A DNA stretch of 64,000 nt, from positions 1 to 64,000 of the forward strand of contig NZ_JAYFFI010000009.1 in assembly GCF_036289405.1 (NCBI RefSeq), read 5' to 3'. Under the pieces are notes generated by a model, which did no database searches, was not told the DNA's origin, and was given only the letters and a program-made list of their open reading frames with translations. Positions 18,516 to 27,536 of this stretch are shown here, piece by piece (within the stretch, counting starts at the first letter, position 1; every line of letters starts with the position of its first letter). Made by a program: the position numbers and the translations under genes. The stretch is from Pseudoramibacter faecis. Lineage in GTDB: Bacteria > Bacillota > Clostridia > Eubacteriales > Eubacteriaceae.

Positions 18516-18544
18516 ATTATACATGATACAGAAGACGGCTGCAA
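18516..18544 (-). promoter_or_regulatory. promoter of the amino-acid ABC operon
   Basis: TTGCAG (18539-18544) and TATAAT (18516-18521) are separated by 17 bp, about 50 bp upstream of the permease start. Confidence 0.75.
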
Positions 18545-18586
18545 TCAAAAATATTTATTCATATCGCAAACCCATGCCTTCTTACG

Positions 18587-19774
18587 TTAAAATAATGTGC
18601 GCAAAAATACCTGAATGATGTGAAAACTTCCGACAATATTTCCCAAAGCGCAGCCTAAATTGGTCAGAATAACAACCAGCAGCACCCGCGTGATCTGATT
18701 ATGCCAAATACCCTTCAAATGATTCAAATCATGCGAAAGATTTTCAAAATCGGTCACCCTCGGTTTGCGCCAATGGGCTTCGCTGATACCGGCAAACCAG
18801 CCGGTTGCCAAAACAGGACTCAATGCCGAAATCGGCGCCATTGCAATCGATACGAGAATGGTCAGCGGATGTGCCAAAGATATCAGGGCTCCAACGCCTG
18901 CGCCGCTCATGGTTAAAAGAAGCCAATTACGTGTTTGTGTCCATCCAGCGCGCGGACTGATTGACAGCGTTAAAATCACCATGAACACCAACAAGGCGGA
19001 TACGCTCCAACCGATGACTTTTCCAGTTTTTGATTTTGGTGGTGCTGTTTCCAGCGGTTCCAAGTTATGTGTCTCTTTCCAATTTTTTAGAATCCCAGGA
19101 ATATGAGCGGCCCCCACAACAGCAACGATATGCTGCCCCGGCGCGCGTTTGATTTTTTCGCAAAGATAAGTGTCCCTTTCGTCGACGAGATATCGCTTAA
19201 TTCCATGATAATGCTCTGACAATGCCATCAGCGAAGCATTGAGCATATCTTCTTGTTTTAATTCCTCAATATCTTCCTCGGATAAAGTTTCATTATCAAA
19301 AAGACTCAAAGCAATCGAGACCATTAATTTACATTTTTCCCAGAGAGAAGATCCCCGCCAAATGCGATTAAAGGTGATTTGAATATCTCGATCTGCCAAA
19401 ACAATATCCGCGCCGACATCTTTGGCGGAATCAATGGCCTTCAGCATCTCTCCTCCGGTCTGAACCCCAAGTTGTTCGGCGATCTTTTGCTGATAATGGG
19501 ATAGGAGAATGTTTATGAACATAAAACCGGCACGTCCGTCCTTGATCACTTGGACAAAAGCCGTATCGGACCAGGCCTGTTTTTGAGTGATCGTTTGAAA
19601 GCGTCCCTGATCCAGCTCGATACAGACCGTGTCTGGCATCTGCTCATCAATCACCTGCTGAACCAATTTCGCACTTTCTGACGAAACGTGGGCGGTCCCA
19701 ATCAAAATATATTCTTTGTTTTCGTCCGTTATTTGGATGATTCCATTCTCCAGGTATTCAATATTTTTTTTCAT
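18587..19774 (-). CDS. TraB/PrgY family membrane protein
   Basis: The 395-residue protein starts with the TraB domain (GTAHVSSES near residue 26; ELDQGRF; GAAHIPGI). Transmembrane segments occupy the C-terminal part (about 275-395). PrgY of Enterococcus blocks sex-pheromone signalling and TraB proteins resemble EreA/ChaN-type hydrolases; the chromosomal role in Clostridia is unknown. The start at 19774 (MKKNIEYL, with GGAG 10 nt upstream) is preferred. The longer in-frame ATG at 19828 would place the coding region inside the terminator of the upstream gene. Confidence 0.87.
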   Translation of the reverse strand: MKKNIEYLENGIIQITDENKEYILIGTAHVSSESAKLVQQVIDEQMPDTVCIELDQGRFQTITQKQAWSDTAFVQVIKDGRAGFMFINILLSHYQQKIAEQLGVQTGGEMLKAIDSAKDVGADIVLADRDIQITFNRIWRGSSLWEKCKLMVSIALSLFDNETLSEEDIEELKQEDMLNASLMALSEHYHGIKRYLVDERDTYLCEKIKRAPGQHIVAVVGAAHIPGILKNWKETHNLEPLETAPPKSKTGKVIGWSVSALLVFMVILTLSISPRAGWTQTRNWLLLTMSGAGVGALISLAHPLTILVSIAMAPISALSPVLATGWFAGISEAHWRKPRVTDFENLSHDLNHLKGIWHNQITRVLLVVILTNLGCALGNIVGSFHIIQVFLRTLF

Positions 19775-19792
19775 AATTAGTGAAACTCCGAC

Positions 19793-19825
19793 AAAAAAAG
19801 CATGTTTGAATTTAAACATGCTTTT
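19793..19825 (-). terminator. terminator of the fumarase/aminotransferase/LacI operon
   Basis: A perfect 12-bp stem (AAAAGCATGTTT / AAACATGCTTTT) with a 6-nt loop is followed by a T-run on the minus strand. It ends about 20 nt before the TraB-family start. Confidence 0.9.
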
Positions 19826-19849
19826 CAAATATCAAGGCATATTTTTATT

Positions 19850-20863
19850 TTATGCTTTGCGAACATCTTTCAGAGATTCGCGAATTTTCAAATCGTAAGG
19901 AACGTACAGCGTTTTGGTTTCTGTTTCTTCTTTTTCGCACATTTTAATGAGCATGCGCGTAGCCACAGCCCCAATGTCATACATCGGCTGGGAAATCGTC
20001 GTGATTTTAGGGCTGACCCACTCGGCGACCCAGAAGTTATTAAACCCACAAACAGAAATATCATCCGGTACTTTTTTCCCGCTTTGCTCCACTTCGCGAA
20101 TCGCGCCCAGGGCCATCTGATCGTTATAACAGAATACATTGGTAAAGGGCACGTCTCCTTCCAGGGCATTGTGCATCATATGTGCACCGCTAAGAACACT
20201 GCTGTTGCCGTAAAGCACCAATGCCGAATCAAAATCCAGCCCCTTTTCGGCATATGCGCGCTTAAAGCCCTCCATGCGTTTGAGGGTGATATAACCGTTT
20301 TCGCTGTTATCGTTAAAAATAGCGTTGTGTGTATGTCCCGCTTCAATTGCTTTGATTGCTAAATCATAAGCCGCTGCTTCATTGTCGACCAGAACCCCCG
20401 ATAATTTCGCGGAATCGTCCGGCACGCAGCCCAGAACGACTTCGCAAGATGCATCAATAAGTTCCTGACGCATTTCTTCTGTCAAGTCCTTGCCGACATA
20501 AATGACACCGTCGCATTGCTTTTCCACCAATACATCCAAAGACTTCTTTTCCTTTTCGGGATCGAAGTCGGTATTGCTCAAAATAATATTGTAGTTGTAA
20601 ATGCCGCAAACATCTTCGGCTCCGCGGACCATTTCGGTGTAAAAAGGATCCGTGATATTGGGGATCATAATTCCAAGTGTGTTGGTCTTTTGAATTTTAA
20701 GGCTCCGTGCAATGGCATTCGGTTTATAGCCGGTCTTTTTAATCGCGGCCAGAACACGTTCCCGCGTTTCTTCATTGACCAACGGAATATTATTGACAAC
20801 ACGCGATACCGTTGCAACAGAAACATTGGCTTCTCTGGCAACATCAACAATTTTAACTTTCAT
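19850..20863 (-). CDS. LacI-family transcriptional regulator (CcpA-like)
   Basis: The 337-residue regulator has the LacI helix-turn-helix at the N-terminus (VKIVDVAREANVSVATVSRV) with the hinge helix PNAIARSLKIQKT. A periplasmic-binding-protein-like effector domain with IMIPNITDPFYTEM follows. Length and N-terminal sequence resemble CcpA, the global catabolite regulator, but its position as last gene of a fumarase-aminotransferase operon (20 bp after the aminotransferase, AAGGAGG site) argues that it may be a local regulator of that operon. Effector unknown. Confidence 0.88.
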   Translation of the reverse strand: MKVKIVDVAREANVSVATVSRVVNNIPLVNEETRERVLAAIKKTGYKPNAIARSLKIQKTNTLGIMIPNITDPFYTEMVRGAEDVCGIYNYNIILSNTDFDPEKEKKSLDVLVEKQCDGVIYVGKDLTEEMRQELIDASCEVVLGCVPDDSAKLSGVLVDNEAAAYDLAIKAIEAGHTHNAIFNDNSENGYITLKRMEGFKRAYAEKGLDFDSALVLYGNSSVLSGAHMMHNALEGDVPFTNVFCYNDQMALGAIREVEQSGKKVPDDISVCGFNNFWVAEWVSPKITTISQPMYDIGAVATRMLIKMCEKEETETKTLYVPYDLKIRESLKDVRKA

Positions 20864-20883
20864 TTTATAGCCTCCTTAAGGGA

Positions 20884-22131
20884 TTAGCCGTCGATTTCCA
20901 CTAAAGCTTTTTTAATCAGGGCCGGTGCTTTGCGACATTTTTCTTCATTGACTGCACAAGGGGCAAAGCGCAACCCCTTTGCCAAAGCTACCAGGAAGAA
21001 ATCCTCTTTCATCAAATAGTCACGCACTGCTTCTGGATTCTTGCTGGGAACCGACAAGAAGAACCCATCACGATAGGTACAGGTTTTCAGGCCGACTTCT
21101 TTTGCGGCATCCGTGAAGGCCTTGGCACGCATTTGAAGAATGTCACGCCATTTTGCCTGTTCCGTTTCAAATCGGTTCAGTAAGATCGGATCCGAAACAA
21201 TATTAGCCAAGGTCGTCTGTGCGACGTGGGTGCCGTTGGACCAAGTCCCGCGGTTGGAATAGGCTCCCGCTGCGGCAAACTCGTTGGCAATTTCTTCCGT
21301 CGGTGCCACACAAAGCAGCGCTCCATTGCGCAGGCCGTACATGGTGTACGCTTTCGAAGCTGAATAAGCATACAATGGCAACACATTTTCCGGCATGCCG
21401 GTCAACAATTCCATAAATGCCCGGGCATCTTCACCTTGGCCGGCAAAATCAATATAAGCAATATCGCAAAGCACAATAATGCGCCATTCGGGATGAGCCT
21501 TGGCCTGTTCGGTATAAAAAGCGATTAGTTCTTTCCATTCATCAACGGAGATACTGTAACCCGTTGGATTGTGGGCCGGTGTGTTCAGGATGGATAAAAC
21601 GCGATGCTGGCTTTTGAAAAGCTTCAAGAATACTTCTTTATAGGATTCCATATTGAAATTGCCTTCATCGTTAAACAGCTGAAATGTTGTGATCTTGCGA
21701 TGGTTTTCATCGGCAATGGTGCCATAAGGCGCCCAGTGCCAATCCTGAACCAAAATGGTGTCGCCAACCTCTGAATAATTGGCGACTGCATTGCGAATCG
21801 CACCCGTTCCGCCCGGTGTGGCCACCGCTTTGATATAGCCTTCCGGCTTATGATGTTTGAAACAAGCATAAACCACATTTTCCAAAAATTCCGGCGTCCC
21901 CGCAATCCCAGCATAGGCTGCAATCCCAGCGTCTGGAATATCTCTGAAAACAGAATAGACAGAATCAAAAGTCACAAGCTTGCCATCGTCATCCATAAAT
22001 GCGCCCAGGGTTGAATTAATGACTTTATCTCGGCCAATTTCCGCAATGCGTTTATTGGCTTCAGAAGCCACCTGGAAAATCGGATCCGTTCCCTGAGCCC
22101 TTACAGATGTTTCAATCACCATTCTATTCAC
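20884..22131 (-). CDS. class I/II pyridoxal-phosphate aminotransferase
   Basis: This fold-type I aminotransferase has 415 residues. Visible landmarks are NTPAHNPTGYS with the conserved Asn, CDIAYIDF with the PLP-pyridine Asp and Tyr, and SASKAYTMYGLRNG with the Schiff-base Lys. Aspartate or aromatic amino acids are likely donors. The GTG at 22131 is chosen because GGAGG lies 8 nt upstream and it overlaps the fumarase beta stop by 8 bp, implying coupling. The in-frame ATG at 22146 is itself part of that ribosome binding site. Genomic context (fumarase) suggests a role around aspartate, oxaloacetate and fumarate. Confidence 0.9.
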   Translation of the reverse strand: MNRMVIETSVRAQGTDPIFQVASEANKRIAEIGRDKVINSTLGAFMDDDGKLVTFDSVYSVFRDIPDAGIAAYAGIAGTPEFLENVVYACFKHHKPEGYIKAVATPGGTGAIRNAVANYSEVGDTILVQDWHWAPYGTIADENHRKITTFQLFNDEGNFNMESYKEVFLKLFKSQHRVLSILNTPAHNPTGYSISVDEWKELIAFYTEQAKAHPEWRIIVLCDIAYIDFAGQGEDARAFMELLTGMPENVLPLYAYSASKAYTMYGLRNGALLCVAPTEEIANEFAAAGAYSNRGTWSNGTHVAQTTLANIVSDPILLNRFETEQAKWRDILQMRAKAFTDAAKEVGLKTCTYRDGFFLSVPSKNPEAVRDYLMKEDFFLVALAKGLRFAPCAVNEEKCRKAPALIKKALVEIDG

Positions 22132-22696
22132 AATCTTGTCCTCCATTTATGTAGTTTCTATATTTTTTTATACCCTTCTGGTATATATTGTTTCCTTTTG
22201 CATCAATTGCCACGATAACTGGAAAATCTTTTACCTTTAATTTCCGGATGGCCTCTGTTCCCAGATCGTCGTAAGCGATAATTTCAACCGCTTGAATATG
22301 GTCGGCACATAAACTGCCTGTCCCGCCTACACAAGAAAAGTAAACAGCCTTTTTTTGTTTTATCGCGTCAATAACCGCCTCTGTCCGATTGCCCTTGCCA
22401 ATCATCCCTTTTAATCCACGAGCCAAAAGCTGAGGGGTATAAGCATCCATTCGGTGACTGGTTGTGGGACCGGCCGGCCCGATGATTTCGCCTGGTGCCG
22501 CTGGACATGGTCCCATATAAAAAATAATCTGATCGCGTATATCAATGGGTAGTGACTTCCCACAATTCAAGTTTTCAATCATGCGCTTGTGCGCTGCGTC
22601 TCTTGCTGTATAAATAATACCGTCAATAAATACCTGTTCGCCGGCTGTTAATGAGGCAATATCTTCCGATGACAAGGGTGTTTGTAAGTGTTTCAT
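22124..22696 (-). CDS. fumarate hydratase class I, beta (C-terminal) subunit
   Basis: The 190-residue protein corresponds to the swivelling C-terminal domain of iron-sulfur class I fumarase or L(+)-tartrate dehydratase. It has GIIYTARDAAHKRM and the GPAGPTTSHRMD signature. With the alpha subunit it reversibly hydrates fumarate to malate. Its ATG at 22696 overlaps the alpha stop by one base (TGATG), so translation is coupled. The longer in-frame start at 22735 lies inside the alpha gene. Tartrate dehydratase cannot be excluded, but fumarase is the usual function in this group. Confidence 0.93.
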   Translation of the reverse strand: MKHLQTPLSSEDIASLTAGEQVFIDGIIYTARDAAHKRMIENLNCGKSLPIDIRDQIIFYMGPCPAAPGEIIGPAGPTTSHRMDAYTPQLLARGLKGMIGKGNRTEAVIDAIKQKKAVYFSCVGGTGSLCADHIQAVEIIAYDDLGTEAIRKLKVKDFPVIVAIDAKGNNIYQKGIKKYRNYINGGQDCE

Positions 22697-23538
22697 CAAA
22701 GCACAACCTTTCCATGTCGATCGACATAGCAACAAAGATTAACAGCAACCGGCAGGCCGGCAATATGTGTCGGATAATCTAAAATGTGGACCCCCAACAC
22801 TGTGTTAAGGCCGCCCATTCCCATGGGGCCGATTCCCGATGTATTGCCCTGCGTTAAAATTTCATTTTCTAATATGGCAAGATGCTTTTGGGGATGCTTT
22901 TGATTTAAAGGAATCGTCAATGCTTCTTTTGACAAAAGCGCTGCCTTTTCAAAAGTTCCGCCTAATCCCACACCGACAATAATCGGCGCACACGCATTGG
23001 GAGCCCCTTTATTAATGGTTTCCAACACGAATTTTTTCACACCTTCAATACCGTCTGATGGTTTCAGCATTTTGAGTGCACTGGTATTTTCACTGCCAAA
23101 TCCCTTGGCCATCACTGTTATTTCCAGTGTTTCACCCTCAACAATCTGATAATGGATAATCGCCGGCGTATTATCATTGGTATTCACCCGCAATAATGGA
23201 TCCGCCACCACCGATTTGCGAAGAAATCCCTCCGCATAGCCCTTGCGAACCCCCGCCTGAATGGCGTTTTCTAAACAGCCGCCTTCAATGTGAACATCCT
23301 GTCCGAGTTTGACAAAAACGATCGTCATCCCCGTATCCTGGCAGATGGGACGATGGCGTTCTTGCGCCAAATCGATATTTTGATGTATGAGTGCTAAAAT
23401 GCCTTGTCCCGTTTCAGAAATTTCTGATGCTTCCGCTGCTTGGAGCGCTTCAAGAACATCCGGATTAAGTTTGGCATTGATATCAATGCATAATTTTGCA
23501 ATCTCTTTCTCGATGACATCTGTTTGAATTATTTTCAT
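22696..23538 (-). CDS. fumarate hydratase class I, alpha (N-terminal) subunit
   Basis: The 280-residue protein is the [4Fe-4S]-binding subunit of class I fumarase/tartrate dehydratase. Landmarks are ICQDTGMTIVFVK with one cluster Cys, NACAPIIVGVGLGGTFEKAALLSK with another, and TQGNTSGIGPMGMGG. It is the first gene of the operon fumarase alpha, beta, aminotransferase, LacI regulator. The start at 23538 (MKIIQTDV) follows AAGAGG; a 13-codon upstream extension is unsupported. A TATAAT lies near 23591-23596. As an oxygen-labile enzyme it fits an anaerobe. Confidence 0.93.
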   Translation of the reverse strand: MKIIQTDVIEKEIAKLCIDINAKLNPDVLEALQAAEASEISETGQGILALIHQNIDLAQERHRPICQDTGMTIVFVKLGQDVHIEGGCLENAIQAGVRKGYAEGFLRKSVVADPLLRVNTNDNTPAIIHYQIVEGETLEITVMAKGFGSENTSALKMLKPSDGIEGVKKFVLETINKGAPNACAPIIVGVGLGGTFEKAALLSKEALTIPLNQKHPQKHLAILENEILTQGNTSGIGPMGMGGLNTVLGVHILDYPTHIAGLPVAVNLCCYVDRHGKVVL

Positions 23539-23689
23539 GGTGCCTCTTAACAACGCATTTTTAAAAATCACTTTCAAAATAACAGCATTATTATAACATA
23601 ATTTAAAAGGCTTTCATCGATTTATTTGAAGCTTTTTCACTTTTTTCAAGTTTTTCAAGTTTTTCATTTCGATCTTTAAATTAATCCGG

Positions 23690-24157
23690 TTATATCAAAT
23701 TGAAAAACTGATTTTGTCTTAATGCCTCATATAAAACAATATTCACCGAATTGGCCAAATTTAATGAACGTGCGTGAGGATGATTTTTCATAGGGATACG
23801 AAAACGTTTATTCGGATATCGCGCATGAATCGCCTCCGGCAGCCCCGCTGTTTCTCTCCCAAACATGATGTAGTCATTATTTTTAAAAGCAATATCTGCA
23901 TAATTTTGATTGCCATGCGTTGTTAACAAATACGGCTCTGGGTTATTATTTGCTTCCAAAAATGTTTCAAAATCGAGATAAACTGTTACATCAACCATAT
24001 CCCAGTAATCCAGCCCCGCTCGCTTAACCGCCTTGTCGCCAATTGAAAATCCCAGCGGCTCGATCAAATGAAGCTTTGTCTCGGTCAATGCGCAAGTTCG
24101 GGCAATATTGCCGGTATTTTGCGGAATTTCCGGTTCGAATAATACAATATTGAACAT
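23690..24157 (-). CDS. trmL: tRNA (cytidine(34)-2'-O)-methyltransferase
   Basis: The 155-residue SPOUT-class methyltransferase modifies the wobble nucleotide of leucine tRNAs, using SAM. The family motifs FEPEIPQNTGNIARTCA at the N-terminus, the FGRETAGLP loop in the middle and the C-terminal trefoil knot segment with SLNLANSVNIVLYEALRQ are all present. Length matches the family. It stands between the fumarase operon and a two-component system, with no evident functional link. A TATAAT at 24191-24196 could serve it, its -35 overlapping the preceding terminator. Confidence 0.95.
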   Translation of the reverse strand: MFNIVLFEPEIPQNTGNIARTCALTETKLHLIEPLGFSIGDKAVKRAGLDYWDMVDVTVYLDFETFLEANNNPEPYLLTTHGNQNYADIAFKNNDYIMFGRETAGLPEAIHARYPNKRFRIPMKNHPHARSLNLANSVNIVLYEALRQNQFFNLI

Positions 24158-24213
24158 GTGTTTAAATCCTTTCTCTTTTCACTTGTTTATATTATAAAAG
24201 AATTATGTGCAAT

Positions 24214-24250
24214 AAAAAAGATGGATTTGTAAAATTTACAATTCCATCTT
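24214..24250 (-). terminator. terminator of the two-component operon
   Basis: The arms AAGATGGA.TTGTAAA and TTTACAA.TCCATCTT form a long stem followed by a T-rich run on the minus strand, just after the histidine kinase stop. Confidence 0.88.
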
Positions 24251-24265
24251 ATCATTAATTTTAAA

Positions 24266-25507
24266 TTATAGGGTGAGCCTTGGCAATACGATTGAAAAGG
24301 TACTGCCTTCATTCAATTTAGAATCAATTTTGATATGGCCGCCATGTTGATTAACAACCATATCAGCAATATTTAATCCCAAACCGAAGCCTCCAGATTC
24401 GCGATTACGCGCATCATCCACGCGGAAAAATCGGCTGAAAATTTTCTTTTTATTTTCTTCCGAAAGCCCTACCCCCGTATCGCTAATGGCGATCATGACA
24501 TTTCGAACACCTTCACGCAGTTTGATGGTTACCTTTCCTTCTCCAGGCGTATATTTAATGGCATTGTCCACCAAAATGCGAATGGCACGTTTCAGTTGTT
24601 CTTCGTCACCTTTAAATTCAACATTTTGCTGAATATCGCCTTGCAGATCAATTTGATTTTCTGCGGCAAAATCATACATCAAATCTACGACTTCTGCGCA
24701 CAAAGCACTTAAATCAAATGGTTTTTTTTCCATAACGATTCGTTTGTTATCTGCCTGTGCGATCGTCAAAAGGCTGGATACCAGTTTCGACATGGTTTCA
24801 CTTTCGCTGGCGATATTATCAAGCCAGTGCAGATTTTCGGACAATACCTCGTCTTCCTTTAGGCGTAAAACCTCAACATTGGTTTGAATGACCGTTAATG
24901 GCGTTCGCAGCTCATGAGAAGCATCCGCAATAAATTTTTTTTGGTTTTCAAAACTCTCCTTGACCGGCTGGAGCGATTTTCCCGCTAAGAAATAACTGAT
25001 CGGAATCAAGACCAAAATGCCGCCGCATCCGATAAAAAGCAACAAAATTAAAATGGTTCGTGTGGCACTCAACTCCGAAGTAATCTGCTGATAGACCTGT
25101 AAGGTTTTAACTTTTCCTCTTTCCCTAAAGCGAATCGAATATACCCGGTAAGAAACATCATCGGTATAAAAGGTTTTAAAAGCATCGTTGAATTTTGTAT
25201 TCTTCACATAAGAATAACCCTGCATGATCAAGGAGCTATTCATAATTTTCATGCGATCAATGCTGTCATGATTGTCCCACACGATATATTCATAACCGAT
25301 TTGATTATGAAAATCCTGAGTTTTGCCATCGTTAGGATAGACTTCCCCACTGCGAATATTATTAGCAACTTCCCGCAAATAATGTTCGCTGTTATTGGTA
25401 ATGTTCCATCGCAGCATAAAAACCAAAAGCAAAATAAATATCAACAAAAAAACAATAAGGATCAGAACGTTAAAAAGCGTGATTTGCTTTTTAATCTCCT
25501 TGAACAT
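24266..25507 (-). CDS. sensor histidine kinase
   Basis: The 413-residue kinase has transmembrane helices at about 11-33 and 150-171, with a ~115-residue extracytoplasmic sensor between them. The membrane-proximal linker is short. The HisKA box ADASHELRTPL has the phospho-accepting His at residue 198. The ATPase N box is ILVDNAIKYTP, with G1 DTGVGLS and G2 GGFGLGLNIA. The signal is unknown. Its start overlaps the regulator stop (TAATG), so the two are coupled. Layout resembles CiaH/ArlS-type kinases. Confidence 0.94.
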   Translation of the reverse strand: MFKEIKKQITLFNVLILIVFLLIFILLLVFMLRWNITNNSEHYLREVANNIRSGEVYPNDGKTQDFHNQIGYEYIVWDNHDSIDRMKIMNSSLIMQGYSYVKNTKFNDAFKTFYTDDVSYRVYSIRFRERGKVKTLQVYQQITSELSATRTILILLLFIGCGGILVLIPISYFLAGKSLQPVKESFENQKKFIADASHELRTPLTVIQTNVEVLRLKEDEVLSENLHWLDNIASESETMSKLVSSLLTIAQADNKRIVMEKKPFDLSALCAEVVDLMYDFAAENQIDLQGDIQQNVEFKGDEEQLKRAIRILVDNAIKYTPGEGKVTIKLREGVRNVMIAISDTGVGLSEENKKKIFSRFFRVDDARNRESGGFGLGLNIADMVVNQHGGHIKIDSKLNEGSTFSIVLPRLTL

Positions 25508-26175
25508 TATCTTTTACCCATTGTGTATCCAACACCACGGATAGTATCAATTTTAACATTGGTATCAGCCAATTTTTTTCTCAGATTATGGACATAAATT
25601 TCGATATTATTTTCATTAACCTCTTTATCGAATCCCCACACACGATCTAATATCTGTTCACGCGTAAAAACCTGATTGGGACGTTTGATCAACATTTCCA
25701 GAATCTTTGCTTCTTTAACAGAGAGTTTGTATTCTTCACTTTCCGTTTGAAGGGTATTCTTTTTAGTGTTAAAGCTGATGTTTTCGAAGTCAATACATTC
25801 GCCTTTGATTTCGTTGTCCGGACGGCGACTCAATGCCCGGATGCGGGCAAACAATTCTTTCGCGGAGAAAGGTTTGACCAGGTAATCATCAGCGCCGAGA
25901 TCAAGCCCCTTGACCTTATCGTCGACGGTACCTTTCGCCGTTAACATTAACACCGGTGTCGTGATGTCTCTGTCGCGAATTTCCTTGAGAATTTCCAGAC
26001 CGCTTTTGAGCGGCAACATGATATCCAAAACGATAACGTCGTAAATCGGATTTAATGCGAAAAGTAATCCTTCTTCACCGTCATTGGCAACATCGCAATC
26101 AATATTTTGAATTTTACACAATTCTTGCAGGGCATCTGTAATTTTTTTTTCATCTTCAATAAACAAAATTCGCAT
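25507..26175 (-). CDS. OmpR/PhoB-family response regulator
   Basis: The 222-residue regulator has a receiver domain (FIEDEKKI acidic pocket, phosphorylation Asp in VIVLDIMLP, Lys in VKPFSAKEL) and a winged-helix DNA-binding domain (LSVKEAKILEMLIKRP ... RGVGYTMGK). It pairs with the overlapping kinase gene. Target genes are not evident from the window. Its upstream region contains a hairpin at 26244-26269 and faces the divergent pta promoter. Confidence 0.95.
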   Translation of the reverse strand: MRILFIEDEKKITDALQELCKIQNIDCDVANDGEEGLLFALNPIYDVIVLDIMLPLKSGLEILKEIRDRDITTPVLMLTAKGTVDDKVKGLDLGADDYLVKPFSAKELFARIRALSRRPDNEIKGECIDFENISFNTKKNTLQTESEEYKLSVKEAKILEMLIKRPNQVFTREQILDRVWGFDKEVNENNIEIYVHNLRKKLADTNVKIDTIRGVGYTMGKR

Positions 26176-26243
26176 AAATTGTTTCCAGCCTCTCGTTTAT
26201 TTTTGCAACAGTATATCCATTTTTTCTTAATTCTGCTTGAACA

Positions 26244-26269
26244 GAAAAGCCCTAACTTTCGGGCTTTTC
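26244..26269. repeat. perfect 9-bp inverted repeat between the response regulator gene and pta
   Basis: GAAAAGCCC and GGGCTTTTC flank an 8-nt loop. It lies in a divergent intergenic region, where a terminator for a flanking gene is not expected. No long T-run follows on either strand. It could be a leader hairpin of the regulator mRNA or an operator. Confidence 0.6.
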
Positions 26270-26359
26270 CGATCCGAAATGATTTTTTCCTCCAGATCAC
26301 ACGTTTATTCTTTTACTTTTCTCCATCCTATTTTATCCGTAAAATGGGATCTTATTTTA

Positions 26360-26388
26360 TTGACAAAAAATCTTTCAAGCTGTAAATT
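26360..26388 (+). promoter_or_regulatory. promoter of pta
   Basis: A consensus TTGACA (26360-26365) and TAAATT (26383-26388) are spaced 17 bp apart, giving a leader of about 60 nt before the pta start. Confidence 0.8.
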
Positions 26389-26454
26389 AAAGATAAATTC
26401 AGCTTATTTAAGCTATCATTATTTTATCTATATTAATTTCAGGGGAGGAATTTC

Positions 26455-27465
26455 ATGTCCATTTTTAATGAATTTAAATCACGGCTTCAATCTGAGAAAA
26501 AAACCATTGTCTTCACGGAGGGGGAAGATCTCCGAATTCAAGCAGCTGCGGAACGGCTCACGCAAGACGGCACTTTGCAAGTGCTTTTGGTGGGATCTGT
26601 TGACACCATTCAATCATCAGCCCAAATCAACGGTTTTGATATCAGCCGGTGCCAAATGATCGATCCGCTTCATTATGCGGATATCGAAGCAATGGTCAAG
26701 ACCATGATAGATCTACGCAAGGGAAAAATGACAGAAGAACAAGTCCGCGAATCACTGACGCACAGCAATTATTTTGGCACCATGCTTGTCAAAATGGGTA
26801 AAGCTGACTGTTTGCTTGGTGGCGCAACTTACTCCACTGCGGATACGGTCCGCCCGGCGCTGCAGCTCATTAAAACCAAACCTGGCGCACATTTGGTCAG
26901 TTCTACTTTTATCCTGATGCGCAACCAAGAAAAAGAAAAGCTTGCGTTTGCCGACTGTGCCATCAACATTGATTATCAGGATCGCCTGGATAAAGACGGC
27001 AATGTCACTTTATCTGCCGCCAAGCAACTGGCTGAAGTCGCTGTGGAATCTGCAAAAACCGCCCAGATTTTCGGTATCGATCCAAAAGTGGCTATTCTGT
27101 CTTTTTCCACCAAAGGATCCGGTAAGGGCGGCACCGTTCAGCTTTCACACGACGCCACGATTGAAGCACAAAAATTAGCTCCAGAACTGGCTGTTGACGG
27201 TGAATTGCAATTTGATGCTGCTGTCTCTCCTGCTGTTGCCCAAACAAAATGCCCGAATTCAGAAGTTGCCGGACAAGCCAATACGTTTATTTTCCCAACT
27301 ATCGAAGCCGGTAATCTCGGTTATAAAATTGCATCTCGTCTCGGCGGCTTCGAGGCTCTTGGTCCTATTCTTCAGGGACTCAATGCTCCTATCAACGATC
27401 TTTCCCGCGGTTGCAATGCCGACGAAGTTTATAAAATGTCGCTTATTACTGCGGCACTCAGCTAA
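26455..27465 (+). CDS. pta: phosphate acetyltransferase
   Basis: Pta interconverts acetyl-CoA and acetyl-phosphate, the first step of acetate formation with ATP gain. The 336-residue single-domain form shows GGATYSTADTVRPALQ, FSTKGSGKGG and the C-terminal GNLGYKIASRLGGFEALGPI.QG signature. The start follows AGGGGAGG. Acetate kinase (ackA), the usual next gene, is absent here: pta is monocistronic between its own promoter and a strong terminator. Phosphotransbutyrylase is a related alternative, but motif and length favour Pta. Confidence 0.94.
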   Translation: MSIFNEFKSRLQSEKKTIVFTEGEDLRIQAAAERLTQDGTLQVLLVGSVDTIQSSAQINGFDISRCQMIDPLHYADIEAMVKTMIDLRKGKMTEEQVRESLTHSNYFGTMLVKMGKADCLLGGATYSTADTVRPALQLIKTKPGAHLVSSTFILMRNQEKEKLAFADCAINIDYQDRLDKDGNVTLSAAKQLAEVAVESAKTAQIFGIDPKVAILSFSTKGSGKGGTVQLSHDATIEAQKLAPELAVDGELQFDAAVSPAVAQTKCPNSEVAGQANTFIFPTIEAGNLGYKIASRLGGFEALGPILQGLNAPINDLSRGCNADEVYKMSLITAALS

Positions 27466-27477
27466 TCGCGCAAAAAT

Positions 27478-27521
27478 AAAAGAGCTCCATTTCAAATTTG
27501 TTTTGAATGGAGCTCTTTTTT
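27478..27521. terminator. bidirectional terminator between pta and the symporter gene
   Basis: A long stem (AAAGAGCTCCATT / AATGGAGCTCTTT, with inner CAAA/TTTG pairing) is flanked by A- and T-runs between convergent genes. Confidence 0.92.
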
Positions 27522-27536
27522 ACTGGATTTGTTTAT

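Noticed and set aside
23640..23675. Short direct repeats of AAGTTTTTC resembling a repeat array
   Set aside because: Only two to three imperfect copies in an AT-rich spacer; no CRISPR-like spacing or unique spacers.
26052..26300. 82-codon minus-strand frame upstream of the response regulator as a leader peptide
   Set aside because: It overlaps the regulator coding start in another frame and the codon pattern looks random, though it begins with a GTG.
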